Shown: positions 26,467 through 35,056 of the stretch, in pieces
How the letters are laid out: the number at the start of each line of letters is the position of its first letter
Numbering within the stretch: position 1 is the stretch's first letter
NCBI RefSeq assembly: GCF_000735435.1
Contig: NZ_JMPP01000044.1
Location: 1-47,285, forward strand
DNA length: 47,285 nt
Source of the DNA: Klebsiella planticola ATCC 33531
GTDB lineage: Bacteria; Pseudomonadota; Gammaproteobacteria; Enterobacterales; Enterobacteriaceae
Reading direction: 5' to 3'
Position numbers and translations under genes: made by a program
Notes under the pieces: generated by a model
What the model was told of the DNA's origin: nothing
Databases searched by the model: none
Seen by the model: only the letters and a program-made list of their open reading frames with translations

Positions 26467-28065
26467 TTAGTTCAATTTAACCTTCGAAAAATCGCTCCCC
26501 ATCAGGCTCACGCTATACCCGCTAACGTTGCTGCGCGTGGCGTAGAAGGTTTTCCCGGTCGCCAGGGTAATCCATGGCGCCTGCTGATAAAAGATCTCTT
26601 GCGCCTGACCATATAGCGCGGCGCGTTGTTGCGGATCGCTGACCAGAATCGCTTTTTTGACCAGCGCGTCATACGACTTATCGCACCAGCGGGCAACGTT
26701 GGAGCCGCTCTTGATATTATCACAGCTCAGCAACGTCCCGGCAAAGTTGTCCGGGTCGCCATTGTCCGACATCCAGCCAAACAGGGCGCTGTCGTGTTCG
26801 CCTTTACGCATGCCGGAGAGATATTCCCCCCACTCATAGGTGACGATTTTGGCCTTGATGCCCACTTTGCTCCAGTCGTTCTGAATCATTTCAGCAATGC
26901 GACGCGAATTGGGGTTGTAGGGGCGCTGTACCGGCATCGACCACAAGGTCACCTCCGCCCCGTTTTCCAGCCCGGCCTGCTTCAGCAGCGCTTTAGCCTT
27001 TTGCGGATCGTAGGCGTAATCCGGCAGATCTTTCTTATAACCGAGCATATTCGCCGGCAGTGGAGATTTGGCCACCACGCCCGAATCCATAAACACCGCT
27101 TTGACGATTGCCTGTTTGTCGGTGGCGTAGTTCAGCGCCTGACGTACCAGCACGTTATCAAACGGTTTTTTCTCGGTATTAAACGCCAGATAGCCGACGT
27201 TCAGCGCTTCAACAGCATGCAGCGCCAGATCTTTATTGCCCTTGATCGCGGCAAACTGCACCGGCGACGGCGCCGGGATAATCTGACATTCGTTGGTTTG
27301 CAGCTTCGCCAGGCGAGTCTCGACATTCGGGGTGATGGAGAAAATCAGATGCTTTGTCGGCACCTCGCCTTCCCAATAATGCGGATTGGCAATGTAGCGG
27401 ATAAGCGAATCGACTTTATACTGCTGAAGCACATACGGACCGGTCCCGACAGGCCAGGTATCAACATACTCCGGCGTGCCTTTCTTCATCATGGCATCGG
27501 CGTATTCCGCGGAGAGTATTGAGGCAAAATCCATTCCCCAGTCGGCGAGGAAGGCGGCATTCGGCTCCGTCAGTACAAACTGGACATGATAATCATCGAC
27601 CTTTTTCACCTCTTTAATCAGCTTATCCAGCCCGACATCGTGAAAATATTCATAGTTGCCTTGCGAAACGTTATGGTACGGATGTTTCGCATCCTGTTGA
27701 CGCAGGACGGAGAACAGCACGTCATCGGCGTTGAAATCGCGGGTCGGAGTAAAGTACTTATTGCTGTTGAACTTCACTCCTTTACGCAGGGTAAAGGTCC
27801 AGGTTTTGCCATCTGGCGACACGGTCCACGCAGTGGCCAGCGAAGGGATCGGCGTGTTTTTAACCGGATCAAAGGTGATCAGACGGTTGTAGAGCACCTG
27901 TGAGCTGGCCACAAACGAGGGGCCGGAGCTGGCAATCTGCGGGTTAAATGATTCCGGCGAGGCTTCGGAGCAATAGATCAGCGTATCGTTACCGGCCGCC
28001 CATGCGGCGCCGGCCGGCAGCCATGCGCTTAACGCCAGCGCAATCAACGTTTTCCCTGTAGACAT
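26467..28065 (-). CDS. DppA-like periplasmic peptide-binding protein (orphan)
   Basis: A 532-residue SBP_bac_5 protein. The signal peptide ends GAAWA-AG, and the family block LIYCSEASPESFNPQ opens the mature protein. Long stretches match DppA (FVLTEPNAAFLADWGMDFAS, VTYEWGEYLSGMRKGEHD, GWMSDNGDPDNFAGTLLSCD). DppA binds dipeptides and haem and works with DppBCDF. No permease or ATPase is encoded here, so it may feed the general Dpp system as an alternative binding subunit; this is inference. The ATG at 28065 has AAGG about 9 bases upstream. The in-frame TTG upstream is less likely. Confidence 0.87.
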   Translation of the reverse strand: MSTGKTLIALALSAWLPAGAAWAAGNDTLIYCSEASPESFNPQIASSGPSFVASSQVLYNRLITFDPVKNTPIPSLATAWTVSPDGKTWTFTLRKGVKFNSNKYFTPTRDFNADDVLFSVLRQQDAKHPYHNVSQGNYEYFHDVGLDKLIKEVKKVDDYHVQFVLTEPNAAFLADWGMDFASILSAEYADAMMKKGTPEYVDTWPVGTGPYVLQQYKVDSLIRYIANPHYWEGEVPTKHLIFSITPNVETRLAKLQTNECQIIPAPSPVQFAAIKGNKDLALHAVEALNVGYLAFNTEKKPFDNVLVRQALNYATDKQAIVKAVFMDSGVVAKSPLPANMLGYKKDLPDYAYDPQKAKALLKQAGLENGAEVTLWSMPVQRPYNPNSRRIAEMIQNDWSKVGIKAKIVTYEWGEYLSGMRKGEHDSALFGWMSDNGDPDNFAGTLLSCDNIKSGSNVARWCDKSYDALVKKAILVSDPQQRAALYGQAQEIFYQQAPWITLATGKTFYATRSNVSGYSVSLMGSDFSKVKLN

Positions 28066-28083
28066 GGTTATAAACCTTATCAA

Positions 28084-28327
28084 TTTGTTATAAGTGCTCT
28101 AATAACAGCACAGCGGCATGCAACCGGCAAATAATCAATCGGTATCAGGTTATGCTGAAAGCGCTGTTTTCGCCGGTTTATTGTCCAGTCCGGGCCAGCC
28201 TGCTGAAGTTGTGAACTGCCTATAAAACCCGAAAAAAAACGTGCGATAACCGCCCTGCCTGCCCCACGCGGTCTCGTCGCCCGATACACTCGGAAAACCG
28301 CAGAACGCCGCACAACGAGGTTTTCCC
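28084..28327. other. Divergent intergenic region
   Basis: A 244-base gap between the DppA-like gene (minus) and the aldehyde dehydrogenase (plus). It must hold both promoters. I found no clear operator or RNA gene. Confidence 0.5.
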
Positions 28328-29761
28328 ATGACAATAACCTGCAACTTATATACCCAAGGCCAGTGGCATGATGCTGAAGGCCAGGCTACCTTTACCCGTG
28401 CCAATCCGCTCAGCGAACAGCCCGCGTCCATCGCATCGGCGGCGAGCCTGGCCGATGCCCGACGCAGCGTCGAAGCCGCCGCTGCCGCCTTCCCGCAATG
28501 GCGCGATACGCCCCCCGCCGAACGTCGTCGCCTGCTGCTGGAGGCGGCGGAGCAAATGCAGCATCGTGAAGCAAAATTCATCGCCGCCATGTCAGCTGAG
28601 ACGGGCGCGACGGCGCACTGGGCGGGTTTTAACGTTCATCTTGCCGCCGACATTTTGCGTGAGGCCGCCGCCCTCACCACCCAGATCGAAGGGCAGATTA
28701 TTCCGTCGAATGTACCGGGCAATCTGGCCATGGCCGTGCGTCAGGGGGCTGGGGTGGTACTGGGGATGGCGCCGTGGAATGCGCCGCTGATCCTCGCCAC
28801 GCGCGCGATTGCGACACCGTTAGCCTGCGGGAATACGGTGATCCTGAAAGGGGCGGAGATGTCGCCCGCCAGTCAGGCGCTGATTATTGATGCGCTGGCT
28901 GCGGCGGGATTACCGGACGGCGTCGTGAACTATCTCACCTGCGAGCCGGCGGATGCGCCCGCGCTGGTGGAGTCGCTTATCGCCCATCCGGCAGTGCGCC
29001 GCGTCAACTTTACCGGCTCCACGCCGGTCGGACGCATTATCGCCCGCACCTGCGGAGAGCACCTGAAACCGGCAGTGCTTGAACTGGGCGGCAAAGCGCC
29101 GCTGCTGGTCCTCGACGATGCCGATCTCGAACAAGCGGCGGCCGGCGCCCTCTTTGGCGCATTCGCTAACGCCGGGCAGATCTGTATGTCGACCGAGCGC
29201 ATTATCGTCGACCAATCAATAGCCGACGCCTTTATCGCTCTGCTCAGTCGCCGCGCGGCAACCTTGCCCGCCGGGCTGATGGGGCCGGTTGTCGATATGA
29301 AGACCGTCACACGCTGCAATGAGTTGATTGACGACGCGCTGGCCAAAGGGGCCCGGCTGTTAACCGGTGGTAAAGCCGACACCACCCAGATGCGCGCCAC
29401 CCTGCTTGATGGAGTGACCCGCAGCATGCGGATATGGCAGGAGGAATCCTTTGGCCCGGTAAAAGCCATTATCCGGGTGCAGGGTGAGCAGGAAGCGCTG
29501 ACGGTAGCCAACGAAAGCGAATACGGGCTCTCCTCGGCGGTATACAGTCGCGACACCGCCCGGGCGTGGAATGTAGCCCAGAGATTGCAAACCGGCATTT
29601 GCCACATTAATGGCCCCACCGTGCACGATGAAGCGCAAATGCCGTTTGGCGGCTGCAAAGCTTCCGGCTACGGACGCTTCGGCGGCCGCGCAGCTATTGC
29701 CGAGTTTACCGAACTACGCTGGATAACGCTGCAGACCAGTCCGCGCGAACTACCGTTTTAA
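28328..29761 (+). CDS. NAD(P)-dependent aldehyde dehydrogenase, aromatic-aldehyde type
   Basis: A 477-residue aldehyde dehydrogenase. N151 (APWN), E252 (LELGGK) and catalytic C286 (NAGQICMSTERI) are present. The order and the QGAGVVLGMAPWNAPLILATRA block resemble salicylaldehyde and vanillin dehydrogenases, so an aromatic aldehyde is the likely substrate. It is not part of an obvious pathway here. The next gene, on the other strand, is an alpha/beta hydrolase. ACGAGG lies before the ATG. A stem-loop follows the stop. Confidence 0.83.
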   Translation: MTITCNLYTQGQWHDAEGQATFTRANPLSEQPASIASAASLADARRSVEAAAAAFPQWRDTPPAERRRLLLEAAEQMQHREAKFIAAMSAETGATAHWAGFNVHLAADILREAAALTTQIEGQIIPSNVPGNLAMAVRQGAGVVLGMAPWNAPLILATRAIATPLACGNTVILKGAEMSPASQALIIDALAAAGLPDGVVNYLTCEPADAPALVESLIAHPAVRRVNFTGSTPVGRIIARTCGEHLKPAVLELGGKAPLLVLDDADLEQAAAGALFGAFANAGQICMSTERIIVDQSIADAFIALLSRRAATLPAGLMGPVVDMKTVTRCNELIDDALAKGARLLTGGKADTTQMRATLLDGVTRSMRIWQEESFGPVKAIIRVQGEQEALTVANESEYGLSSAVYSRDTARAWNVAQRLQTGICHINGPTVHDEAQMPFGGCKASGYGRFGGRAAIAEFTELRWITLQTSPRELPF

Positions 29762-29773
29762 CCCCCGGTTCTG

Positions 29774-29798
29774 CCGGTTAGCCCGTTCTCCTAACCGG
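29774..29798 (+). terminator. Stem-loop after the aldehyde dehydrogenase
   Basis: CCGGTTAG (29774-29781) pairs with CTAACCGG (29791-29798) across a 9-base loop, followed by TTTAAA. A second perfect 10-base stem (CGGTCGCAAT/ATTGCGACCG, 29848-29870) lies in the 247-base gap before the hydrolase gene. Confidence 0.55.
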
Positions 29799-30008
29799 TT
29801 TAAACCGCGCCAGTGAGCAGCCGTTGTGCGGAAGGCTGACCGCGGAACGGTCGCAATGCCATTGCGACCGCACGCCACGGCGAAAGGTTGCGGGTCCCTA
29901 ACCAGCGCATCTCCTGCCAACCGGGCAGAAAAGTCGTTCCCGCTGAACGCCAGCGTCTACGCACGCCACGGCTGGCGGTTCCGGCCTCCGCGCGGTCGGG
30001 CAAACTAA

Positions 30009-30794
30009 TCACCCCGGCGATATTTCGCCGTCCGCCTGAGCACGGCTGAAGAATTGCGCCATACAATCGGCCAGGGCAACGGGATTCTCCCAGGCCATAG
30101 AGTGGCCCGCATCCGGCACCACCAGCAGCGGAATACCGGCGGCGACAACATCGTCAGCCTCCTGAGCAGGAAGCGACAGTTCACCATAAATCAGCGCCTT
30201 GCGGCAGGATAATTGCTGAAAGCGCGCGAACCAGGACGGCGACACCCCATCAACCAGGCTGCTGGCCCCTCGCCATACCGCCCAGGGTGCGCTGTTTTGC
30301 AGACACCCGGCCCAGGGAGAGGTTTCCGCTGCCAGCAGATCGGCAAAGCCGCGCGCCACAAACCCGGCTTCCGGTTGGGCGGCGATAGCCCGACTGTACA
30401 TGCCACCACCGGCATAAAGATTGGGTTCGGAGACCAGCAGAGCCTGGACCCGGCGGCCCAGAAGCTCAGCCGCTTCAATAGCAATACTGCCGCCCATGCT
30501 GTGCCCGAACAGTGAGCAGCGAGTCAGTTGCAGACTGTCAAGCAGCTCCACAACAACCCGCGCCTGTTCAGCGGTGCCGTAACCAAAGGATCCAGGCTTG
30601 TCGCTATAGCCAAAGCCTGGCAGGTCGATCAGCAGGGCCCGCTGACCGGAAAAAGCCGGATCGGTCACCACGCCTGGATAATCATAAGAGGATGCACAAC
30701 CCAACCCGTGAATAAAGACCACCGGGTCGCCGTGCCCTGGGAAATCAAACCAGCGCACGGTCGCGCCAGCGAATGAGGAAAAATAGCTCTTCAT
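30009..30794 (-). CDS. Alpha/beta-hydrolase family protein
   Basis: A 261-residue cytosolic hydrolase. The oxyanion motif is FIHGLG (about 27-32), the nucleophile elbow is GHSMGG with S99, and a late His lies in VVPDAGHSMAW; the acid is probably the Asp in the VPDAG region or upstream. Substrate unknown; esterase or ring-cleavage hydrolase families are both possible. There is no signal peptide. The ATG at 30794 is 20 bases after a near-perfect LexA box, and no other promoter was seen in that gap, so the gene may be SOS-induced. Confidence 0.85.
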   Translation of the reverse strand: MKSYFSSFAGATVRWFDFPGHGDPVVFIHGLGCASSYDYPGVVTDPAFSGQRALLIDLPGFGYSDKPGSFGYGTAEQARVVVELLDSLQLTRCSLFGHSMGGSIAIEAAELLGRRVQALLVSEPNLYAGGGMYSRAIAAQPEAGFVARGFADLLAAETSPWAGCLQNSAPWAVWRGASSLVDGVSPSWFARFQQLSCRKALIYGELSLPAQEADDVVAAGIPLLVVPDAGHSMAWENPVALADCMAQFFSRAQADGEISPG

Positions 30795-30814
30795 AAGGTT
30801 ACCCCGCCAACAGT

Positions 30815-30834
30815 TACTGTATTTTTATACAGTA
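30815..30834. promoter_or_regulatory. LexA (SOS) box upstream of the hydrolase
   Basis: TACTGTATTTTTATACAGTA fits the LexA consensus TACTGTATATATATACAGTA at all outer positions (CTGT-N8-ACAG, with flanking TA/TA); the palindrome extends one base pair further on each side (30813-30836). On the minus strand it contains a -10-like TATAAA, so a bound LexA would block a promoter reading into the hydrolase gene 20 bases away. Confidence 0.75.
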
Positions 30835-30865
30835 ACATTATGACGGTTGCCATCGCTTTATGCTG

Positions 30866-31039
30866 TCAGAATAACGAGACCAGCAGCGCCATCGGAAAGC
30901 TAAACGGCCAGGTGGCGCCAATCAACAGTGCGGCCAGCAGGCGAATCAACCGGCTTTCTTTTGTCAGAAACCAGCTAATGATCGCACAAATACATCCCAT
31001 AACTGCATAAAAAACCAGCATTTTCTGGTATAAGGTCAT
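30866..31039 (-). CDS. ortT: OrtT, small membrane-acting toxin-like protein
   Basis: A 57-residue protein with two hydrophobic helices, matching E. coli OrtT (YdcX) in length and pattern (MTLYQKMLVFYAVMG, then LIGATWPFSFPMALLVSLF). OrtT is a GhoT-family protein that damages the inner membrane when overproduced and lacks a known antitoxin. The ATG at 31039 has AAGGAAG upstream; the longer frame has no such site. It lies before the LexA box and the hydrolase on the same strand. Whether transcription runs through is not clear. Confidence 0.9.
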   Translation of the reverse strand: MTLYQKMLVFYAVMGCICAIISWFLTKESRLIRLLAALLIGATWPFSFPMALLVSLF

Positions 31040-31229
31040 TCTTCTTCCTTCCCTGATAAGCCTCATTATGATACGGAGATGAGCGGCACCAGGAGTGCGA
31101 CACAGTCCGCAAAATCACACAATGAATAGCGCGCTTAATCAGCGGAAAACAGCCAATTCATCCTTGTCTGATAGCACTTCCTTTCGCCTCGTACTATACC
31201 TGTAGAGGCTTACTCATAAAGGTGGCGTT

Positions 31230-31325
31230 ATGGATGTTTCCAGCAAAACCGTAATTCTGATTAATGTCGGCGTAGCTTTCGCGCTTATCAGCCTGTTATC
31301 TGTTCGTTTTGGTTGGTTTTACTGA
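31230..31325 (+). CDS. yncL: YncL, 31-residue small membrane protein
   Basis: MDVSSKTVILINVGVAFALI followed by SLLSVRFGWFY: one hydrophobic segment, 31 residues, the same length and pattern as E. coli YncL, a stress-induced small inner-membrane protein. AAGGTGG lies 5 bases before the ATG. A strong terminator follows 21 bases after the stop. In E. coli yncL also lies between patD and ydcX/ortT. Confidence 0.85.
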   Translation: MDVSSKTVILINVGVAFALISLLSVRFGWFY

Positions 31326-31346
31326 TTTTATTCAGCAAAGAAACCT

Positions 31347-31376
31347 AAAAAAGCAGCCTCTGCGGGCTGCTTTTTT
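31347..31376. terminator. Strong bidirectional terminator after yncL
   Basis: AAAAAAGCAGCC (31347-31358) pairs perfectly with GGCTGCTTTTTT (31365-31376) around TCTGCG. It ends yncL and the convergent small secreted gene, whose stop codon overlaps the T run. Confidence 0.93.
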
Positions 31377-31662
31377 ACGCTTTAATCGCGACGGTTTTAT
31401 CCGCGCGGGTCTGAGCCTGAAGCTCGGCATTAGCCTTTATATATTCAGGGTTATAGTCAGGCAGCAGATTAATTTTTTCATTATCCCATTCAGCCGCTGC
31501 GCAGATGGACTCGCTGACCCCCTGCTGTTCACAAAGGCTAATATGCCGGGCAGGTAAATTGCCATACACCATTGCCGTGGCGCAGGCCACTGACAGAAAA
31601 AAAGCTATTTTTTTCAAAACAAGATCAACGTCAAAGTAACAAATTATGACAAATGTTCGCAT
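31375..31662 (-). CDS. Small exported protein of unknown function
   Basis: A 95-residue frame from the ATG at 31662 (AGG about 6-10 bases upstream). The stretch LKKIAFFLSVACATAMVYG (about residues 16-34) is a good signal peptide; an in-frame TTG before it could be the true start, giving about 80 residues. The mature part has two cysteines (SLCEQQGVSESICAAAEWDN) that could form a disulphide and a hydrophilic tail. I do not recognise the family. It is convergent with yncL. Confidence 0.6.
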   Translation of the reverse strand: MRTFVIICYFDVDLVLKKIAFFLSVACATAMVYGNLPARHISLCEQQGVSESICAAAEWDNEKINLLPDYNPEYIKANAELQAQTRADKTVAIKA

Positions 31663-31689
31663 GAGCCTGCCTGTAAAGTCAAACCTCAA

Positions 31690-32276
31690 ACATCCTTTTA
31701 CCCCCTGGCCGCCGCGGCCGGACAGTGTTTTTTAACATTTGATCTACACAATGTAGCAGAACAAGTAGTAGAACAAAATGTAGTTGAACCCAAAGAGGCC
31801 TCTGTCGATCCCCTTTCATTCTCCAGCGTCCATCTCTGCAGCTTACTGGACAATATGAACAATTTTCCTCATTGCCTCCATGAAAGTAATCTGCTCAGGT
31901 GAAATTAAAAGGGAATAACTGTCTGATGTCTTACATGACGTCGCGAAAGGTTCGACGAATAATAAAAATAGTGTATAAGAACAAACCTAAAAAACATCAT
32001 AAATCATACGGTAAATTAATGACGGATAATAAAAAAACCTCCGGAAATTGACTAAAAATGCGGAAGAACTTACACAATCCGTTCAAGAAAACCAGTAAAC
32101 AAAACACCACAACACACTGTTTTATAACAAATAAACAAATCAACCCTCTATTTTCAACACTGACTGACAATGCACTTATCAGTAAATATCATTTGCGTTC
32201 TCATCTTTTAGAAATTACATTCTTAATTGCATATTTTGACCTTTTTTGCTTTTACTCATTTATTTTGGGGTGGTAC
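31690..32276. other. AT-rich gap with no confident gene
   Basis: About 590 bases of low GC. There are three near-copies of GTAG(C/T)(A/T)GAAC at 31753-31790 and a small palindrome CTACA-CAA-TGTAG just before. An open frame from 32058 runs into the following small membrane gene, but its first 70 residues look non-coding and it has no ribosome-binding site. Confidence 0.5.
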
Positions 32277-32399
32277 ATGTCTGGAATTATTGTGCTTATT
32301 GTGGCACTGCTATTGCTGGTAATTGCAGCGTATAATCTGGTTTCTTACATTCGCGATCGTCGTCAGTCTGGTTTACCGACAAAAAAATCAAAGCGATAG
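32277..32399 (+). CDS. Small membrane protein, 40 residues
   Basis: MSGIIVLIVALLLLVIAAYN, then a basic tail (LVSYIRDRRQSGLPTKKSKR): one transmembrane helix followed by a positively charged cytoplasmic end. The ATG has GGGGTGG 3-4 bases upstream. Similar 40-residue genes are annotated as 'small membrane protein' in Klebsiella, as I recall. Function unknown. Strong codon-level signal begins at this ATG, not at the upstream in-frame ATG. Confidence 0.7.
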   Translation: MSGIIVLIVALLLLVIAAYNLVSYIRDRRQSGLPTKKSKR

Positions 32400-32901
32400 C
32401 TCGACGCGCGCGTGACAACATCCTGCGGATACGCCAGAAAACATTTTACTCACTGCGACTTCATGGGTGACAAATAACACCACAGTTCATGCGGGAAATA
32501 GAACATTCCGGCATCTCTGCGTCCCTCTCTAACCTATTGTGCCGACGTTATAGCCACCAACAAAAAACCCCTGTATTGAATACAGGGGTTTTATTGTGGA
32601 TTGCCGCAGCGATGGAAATGTTATCTGATGAGTTTTCTGTCTGTCCGCGCTGAAAGGCAGATTACACGCCCCACCCGGCGCTTATCTCCGGCACTCATTG
32701 GCTTAGCTCTTGAAGGGGCATAAGAATCCTCTCATATTTCACTGCTTCTGTTTTAGCAATAACTGCCATTGTGACTATTAGCAAGCTAATGCACGCAGAG
32801 AGTGACTATCCCGGCCGTAACAAGCTCGCGATCGCCCAGGCACCGCCTCATACTCATAGCCGACCCCTGAAGGTTGCCCCATTCGCAGCAGCAGGCATAA
32901 A
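32400..32901. other. Gap with one terminator and no confident gene
   Basis: About 500 bases between two small genes. Apart from the hairpin at 32564-32592 I see no reading frame with a credible start and no recognised RNA gene. A small RNA ending at that hairpin is possible. Confidence 0.45.
32564..32592. terminator. Bidirectional rho-independent terminator
   Basis: AAAACCCCTGTAT (32564-32576) pairs perfectly with ATACAGGGGTTTT (32580-32592) around TGA. It lies 165 bases after the small membrane gene, far for a simple end, so an sRNA may end here. Confidence 0.85.
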
Positions 32902-32923
32902 AAAGGCCGCCCCGGCGACCTTT
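32902..32923 (-). terminator. Terminator of the 57-residue gene
   Basis: On the minus strand AAAGGTCGCC pairs with GGCGGCCTTT (one wobble) around GG and is followed by TTT, starting 6 bases after the gene's stop. Confidence 0.8.
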
Positions 32924-32928
32924 ATCTT

Positions 32929-33102
32929 TCACATCAGCTTGATCCTGACGTCGTATCCGTCAAGACCCGACATGGTTTCGTGAGCAACAAACTCAATTTC
33001 AGAGACTTCTTGCCCCGTTTTCTTGCGCAGTTCTGCAACCTTTTTGCTAATCAGCGCCGAGATCTCTTCTTCAGCTTTACGAGTCAGCTCTTCGCTTTTC
33101 AT
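32929..33102 (-). CDS. Small conserved-looking protein, 57 residues, unknown
   Basis: MKSEELTRKAEEEISALISK, then KVAELRKKTGQEVSEIEFVA and a short C-terminal strand region ending RIKLM. The first half is a charged helix, the second probably beta. AAGGAGAG lies about 9 bases before the ATG, and a terminator follows, so this is a complete, independent small gene. I do not recognise the family and do not assign a function. Confidence 0.75.
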   Translation of the reverse strand: MKSEELTRKAEEEISALISKKVAELRKKTGQEVSEIEFVAHETMSGLDGYDVRIKLM

Positions 33103-33220
33103 TGGTCAACTCTCCTTGAATTTCACGATGTCGTTTAGCGTAAGGGTTGTCCCGCGTTAGCCGAAAGCCAACCCTAATCCATTATAAACAATAGGTTATC
33201 TTCATTGAAGCTGTTTTTTG

Positions 33221-33556
33221 TCATCGGTTGTTAGTGATATCGAGCCCCGTATCACAACGCCATTTTTTAAGCATAGTACGCCCACCCTGCAGAGGAAAGA
33301 ACATGGCGGTCAGACCGTTTTTCCGCTTGAAGAGCCTCCCGGATTTGCCCAGGTCTTTGGTATAGATTGTCTCTTCTGCATCGGTAAAATTGCCTGCGGC
33401 ATAGGCGCTCATGTGCCAGCCCTCTAGTGCTATTGATGCAAATTGCTGCCATGTCGTGTCAATTTGACGCACTCCCTGCCGAATACTATTCCACGCCATC
33501 AGATACCGCCTACAGAACGGCGATGTATTGCGATAAACAGGGATACTGAGAGCCAT
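33221..33556 (-). CDS. Doubtful reading frame, 111 residues
   Basis: The frame has protein-like composition (TWQQFASIALEGWHMSAYAA, then DAEETIYTKDLGKSGRLFKR), with GC near 48%, but only a weak ribosome-binding site (CGGGAA next to the ATG) and no recognised family. It may be an accessory gene or a fragment. Confidence 0.35.
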   Translation of the reverse strand: MALSIPVYRNTSPFCRRYLMAWNSIRQGVRQIDTTWQQFASIALEGWHMSAYAAGNFTDAEETIYTKDLGKSGRLFKRKNGLTAMFFPLQGGRTMLKKWRCDTGLDITNNR

Positions 33557-33678
33557 TTCCCGGCTTTGCTACTGTATTTTCTTTAACTGCACGCGAAAAT
33601 ACGCAATATTTAGCAGCAGATCGGCGGAGAGTATTTCATCAGCCCCCTTCAGATTGTCACTATAAGGAAGAATGAATA

Positions 33679-34074
33679 ATGGCGAGGACTTATTATCTCG
33701 GTTGTGTTCTGCTGCTGGCCTCCTCATCCGCCAGTGCGGGATGCTGGGTTATTGAAAACTTGCGGGGTTCTGGCGCCTATGAGTACAACCAATTTGCCAT
33801 TAAAAACGATGGTTTCGCCGAGAAAGTAGTGGTGGTAAATATTGATAAAAAATCCCCTTCCGTGACCGACAGCATCATGAACTACACCGTGTTAAGCCCA
33901 ACGGCCATGACCGGAACCTATGCCACGGAGCTGGGGCTGACTATCCAGACATGGCAAATTTCCACCGATGAGACCAAAGCGATGATGACGATTAACCGAA
34001 CCAACAAAAATAACGTCTTACAGGATGCCGTCGCATCTTTTATCGGCGATGTTAAAGCCAGATGTGACCATTAA
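33679..34074 (+). CDS. Exported protein of unknown function
   Basis: A 131-residue protein. The signal peptide MARTYYLGCVLLLASSSASA is followed by GCWVIEN, with Cys after Gly; a lipobox is unlikely because -1 to -3 are ASA-G. The mature part is beta-rich and ends IGDVKARCDH, so the two cysteines at the ends could form a disulphide. AAGGAAG lies 8 bases before the ATG. It is followed by 260 bases without a credible gene. I do not recognise the family. Confidence 0.72.
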   Translation: MARTYYLGCVLLLASSSASAGCWVIENLRGSGAYEYNQFAIKNDGFAEKVVVVNIDKKSPSVTDSIMNYTVLSPTAMTGTYATELGLTIQTWQISTDETKAMMTINRTNKNNVLQDAVASFIGDVKARCDH

Positions 34075-34334
34075 TCTCTCCTGTTGCTGCGCTCCTTGGA
34101 CAATTCAGGCAGCCATAGCGCGGCGACGATCTCCGAACGGCACCTTCGCCGTTCACGGTTCAGCGGCTTCCCCATCATGGCGGCAACAGACATTCGGCTT
34201 CTGTCGGCACTTAATGTTTTATCAACATGGTCTCTCACCTCCGTTTATCGCCGGGTGCGGTGTGTTATAACTAAGTACCCCGGAAAGCAGGGCCACGGAA
34301 AAGTCTAAAACGTAACTCTGGAGAGTGTTGACAG

Positions 34335-34703
34335 GTGCACGCGATAAGAAAGTTCAGTCTGATTTGGTGTATTAGTTTAACCGGTTGTGTTGTCGCCGAT
34401 ATGGATTCAAGTAACTATGACTATTTTCCATATGTTCAGACGTTCCAGAATCCACAGACGATGGGCCATACTAACGTGCAAAAACGCCGAAATGATTTGT
34501 ACGAGTGCGGCGTGGACAGAAAGTTTTCGCTCAATTCATGGGATAACAAATTCATTCGTAACGGTGTGCCGCCCGGTGAAACAATAGCAGAGCACGACGC
34601 CAGAACTAAAAAAATCGAGGACTGTATGAAGTCAAAAGGATATGTACTTCTGGATTTCTCGGAATGCGGACCACGAAAAAAACCGAGCGGTTTGTGTAAT
34701 TAG
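34335..34703 (+). CDS. Small lipoprotein of unknown function
   Basis: A 122-residue frame starting with GTG at 34335; an in-frame stop lies directly upstream, so no earlier start is possible. The signal peptide (MHAIRKFSLIWCISLTG) ends in LTGC, a lipobox with Cys-18. The mature part has four cysteines (YECGVD, EDCMKS, SECGPR, GLCN). GGAGAG is about 10 bases before the GTG. It resembles small lysozyme-inhibitor-like or phage-borne lipoproteins in size only; no family is recognised. Confidence 0.7.
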   Translation: MHAIRKFSLIWCISLTGCVVADMDSSNYDYFPYVQTFQNPQTMGHTNVQKRRNDLYECGVDRKFSLNSWDNKFIRNGVPPGETIAEHDARTKKIEDCMKSKGYVLLDFSECGPRKKPSGLCN

Positions 34704-35056
34704 CGCTGGTTCGATAAAGTCAGGCCCCGGACTGGATTAACAACCACGCCCCTGATGGTCTGGATTATGAGCCCGTCACCAGCTCAGATCATTGTCTGGC
34801 GGAAGATGGAAGCGTCGCTCCCCTACCATTACCAGCGCCACCGGGTTCAAACACCGGAAAGCGCATGAGTCTCGACATGCATTTGCATTCCGGGCAATAA
34901 ACGCCGGGGCAAACCCACGTTTTATCACCTACCAGTACACCTCTGCACAAATGGTTTTCAGCGTTTACGGGAAAGGGATGTGCGCCCAAAATGGCGATCA
35001 GATTGCCCTGTTGAACAGTCATGCTGACCTCAATGTCCCACAGAGGCCCCATAAAA
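34704..35056. other. Gap with no confident gene
   Basis: About 350 bases. Frames open on both strands (for example minus 35016-34789, cysteine-rich with VLVGDKTWVCPGVYCPECKC) but none has a ribosome-binding site or known family; both strands show partly protein-like text, so this may be gene debris. Confidence 0.4.

Noticed and set aside
29800-30066. 88-residue minus-strand frame overlapping the end of the hydrolase
   Set aside because: It overlaps the hydrolase in another frame, has no ribosome-binding site, and runs through a perfect stem-loop.
32058-32276. In-frame 73-residue extension of the 40-residue membrane protein
   Set aside because: The added part is AT-rich, non-coding in look, and lacks a ribosome-binding site; the ATG at 32277 has GGGGTGG.
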